Shown piece after piece: positions 62,773 to 64,000 of a stretch of DNA of 64,000 nucleotides (positions are counted from its first letter, which is position 1; every line of letters starts with the position of its first letter). Both the position numbers and the translations under genes were made by a program. This DNA is from Croceifilum oryzae. Lineage in GTDB: Bacteria; Bacillota; Bacilli; Thermoactinomycetales; Thermoactinomycetaceae. The stretch is from positions 1 to 64,000 of the forward strand of contig NZ_JAUSUV010000007.1 in assembly GCF_030814315.1 (NCBI RefSeq), in the 5' to 3' direction. The notes under the pieces are model-generated. The model searched no databases and was not told the DNA's origin. It saw only the letters and a program-made list of their open reading frames with translations.

Positions 62773-64000
62773 TTGGAAAAGCAGATCAATTGGTTGGAGG
62801 AAGTTTCGAAGAGAGAAAGCCAATTATTAGAAGATACAAAAGGATTATTATCAATTCCTAGTATTTTAGATGAATCAACCGCTCGCGAGGGAGCACCATT
62901 TGGCGCAGAGGTTGCTAATGCGATTCAATATGTAACCAATCTAGGAGCGAGAGATGGCTTCCAAACGAAAAATGTAGATGGTTATGCGATGCATGTGGAG
63001 ATGGGCGAAGGGTCGGAGCTGATCGGTGTACTTGCCCATGTGGATGTCGTACCTGTCGGAGAAGGTTGGACATCGCCTCCGTTTGAGCCGGAAATCCGGG
63101 ATGGACGACTCTATGCTCGGGGAGCGATTGATGATAAAGGACCCGCAATGGCGGCTTATTATGGGATGAAATTGATTCACGAGCTAGGATTGCCTTTGTC
63201 TAAACGTGTGCGCCTTATTTTAGGAGGAGACGAAGAGTCCTTATGGCGTTGTATGAAACACTATTTTGCGAAGGAAGAGATGCCTTCAATGGGCTTCACG
63301 CCTGATGCTGATTTTCCAATCATCAATGCGGAAAAAGGATTTTATGATATTCAGGCAAACGGAACGACAGCAGCTTCTGTGACGGAAGCTGTAGAGGGAG
63401 TCTGGACGCTGGAATCGTTCCAATCCGGACAACGTGTGAACATGGTTCCCGACTTAGCCACGGCGGTACTCGTAGGGGAAGAGGACGTTTTTGAGTTAAA
63501 AGAGCAATTCCAAGATTTCTTGCTACAAAAGGGAATCCAAGGATATGCAGAAGAGGCGAATGAGCATGTGACCTTGGTTGTCCGCGGAGTTTCTCATCAC
63601 GGATCGGAGCCGGAAAAAGGGCTAAATGCTGCATTAGAATTGGCTCGATTTTTAACCACTGTTAAGTTGGATGCAGTAGGTGGCCGTTATATTAAGTTGA
63701 TTGATAGCTACTTGGTGGATAGCTTTTTCGGTGAGAAATTGGGGGTTGCCCAAGAGGATGAGAAAACCGGCGCTCTTACTGTAAACGCTGGAGTCTTCAA
63801 CTATACAATGGGTGAGGGCGAAGGAGTACGATTAAACCTTCGTTATCCGATTTCGATTGATGATGATCAATTGCTTGAGCAACTTCGTGAGAAGCTAGCT
63901 GTGTATGACCTTGAGATTATCCATTATGATCGCAAGCGTGGGCATTATCTCTCACCTGATCATCCACTTGTATCCACATTGTCTCGTGTTTACGAAGAAC
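62773..64000 (+). CDS. pepV: PepV-type M20 dipeptidase (runs off the window)
   Basis: TTG 62773 follows AGGAGGATTTTC. About 409 residues are visible and the 3' end is cut off. M20 metallopeptidase: GVLAHVDVVPVGEGWTSPPF (first His and Asp, about 85-104), ARGAIDDKGPAMAAYYGMK (bridging Asp), LGGDEESLWRCM (general base Glu and ligand). PepV cleaves dipeptides and works in nitrogen and wall turnover in Bacillota. The lid region and last His are partly seen. Confidence 0.9.
   Translation, partial: MEKQINWLEEVSKRESQLLEDTKGLLSIPSILDESTAREGAPFGAEVANAIQYVTNLGARDGFQTKNVDGYAMHVEMGEGSELIGVLAHVDVVPVGEGWTSPPFEPEIRDGRLYARGAIDDKGPAMAAYYGMKLIHELGLPLSKRVRLILGGDEESLWRCMKHYFAKEEMPSMGFTPDADFPIINAEKGFYDIQANGTTAASVTEAVEGVWTLESFQSGQRVNMVPDLATAVLVGEEDVFELKEQFQDFLLQKGIQGYAEEANEHVTLVVRGVSHHGSEPEKGLNAALELARFLTTVKLDAVGGRYIKLIDSYLVDSFFGEKLGVAQEDEKTGALTVNAGVFNYTMGEGEGVRLNLRYPISIDDDQLLEQLREKLAVYDLEIIHYDRKRGHYLSPDHPLVSTLSRVYEE

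Overview
The window looks like a chromosome segment of a low-GC, Gram-positive Bacillota, probably Bacillales and possibly Thermoactinomycetaceae. The genus is inference. The signs are AGGAGG-type ribosome binding sites, frequent TTG/GTG starts, a 5S rRNA-tRNA cluster, a YkyA-type lipoprotein, a yjdF leader and gene, MnmA, a Pit/DUF47 phosphate pair and a PepV peptidase. Core genes occupy the two ends (1-2.96 kb and about 48.8-64 kb). Most of the middle is accessory DNA.

Layout. 1-1.6 kb: end of 5S rRNA, then tRNA-Ser, Phe, Thr, Thr, Trp and Cys. 1.6-3.0 kb: YkyA-like lipoprotein and three tRNA-Arg(ACG) genes. A 3'-half copy of tRNA-Arg, with the same terminator and the same phased GTGATC array, recurs at 47.7-48.0 kb, so 2.96-47.8 kb may be a composite island. 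3.4-6.2 kb: SulP transporter and small proteins. 6.3-14.7 kb: a phage-satellite-like block with integrase, S24-type repressor, divergent Cro-like gene, excisionase, Rha, DUF3987-type primase/helicase, an iteron-rich AT region and a terminase-small-subunit-like gene, but no structural genes or large terminase. 14.7-18.2 kb: small genes, a Uma2 protein and decayed genes.

18.2-25.2 kb, bounded by a degenerate direct repeat of about 140 bp, holds the most interesting locus. On the minus strand, a strong promoter drives a 29-codon peptide gene that no annotation by length would catch. A perfect 11-bp hairpin follows, then two tandem SagB-type flavin dehydrogenases and an MFS exporter, with no YcaO cyclodehydratase. 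I read this as a candidate RiPP or peptide-derived metabolite cluster. Next to it lie a GNAT gene and a GC-rich HTTM-type membrane protein that looks foreign.

25.3-40.7 kb is a cell-surface and polymorphic-toxin region: a cell-wall-binding-repeat protein, a WapA/Rhs-like giant protein interrupted by a 2.6-kb group II intron whose removal would restore frame, a C-terminal toxin tip with immunity gene, and two decayed spare toxin tips. One tip keeps an Imm8-like gene. The other is a NucB-like fragment next to an IS5-family insertion. 40.9-46.9 kb is a complete type I restriction-modification operon. 47-51.2 kb holds regulators, att-like debris and a decayed Rhs copy fused to an excisionase fragment. 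51.4-64 kb is mostly housekeeping: GH25 lysozyme, yjdF riboswitch and YjdF, DUF4260, CorA, Excalibur protein, MnmA, VWA lipoprotein, Pit system and PepV (cut by the window end).
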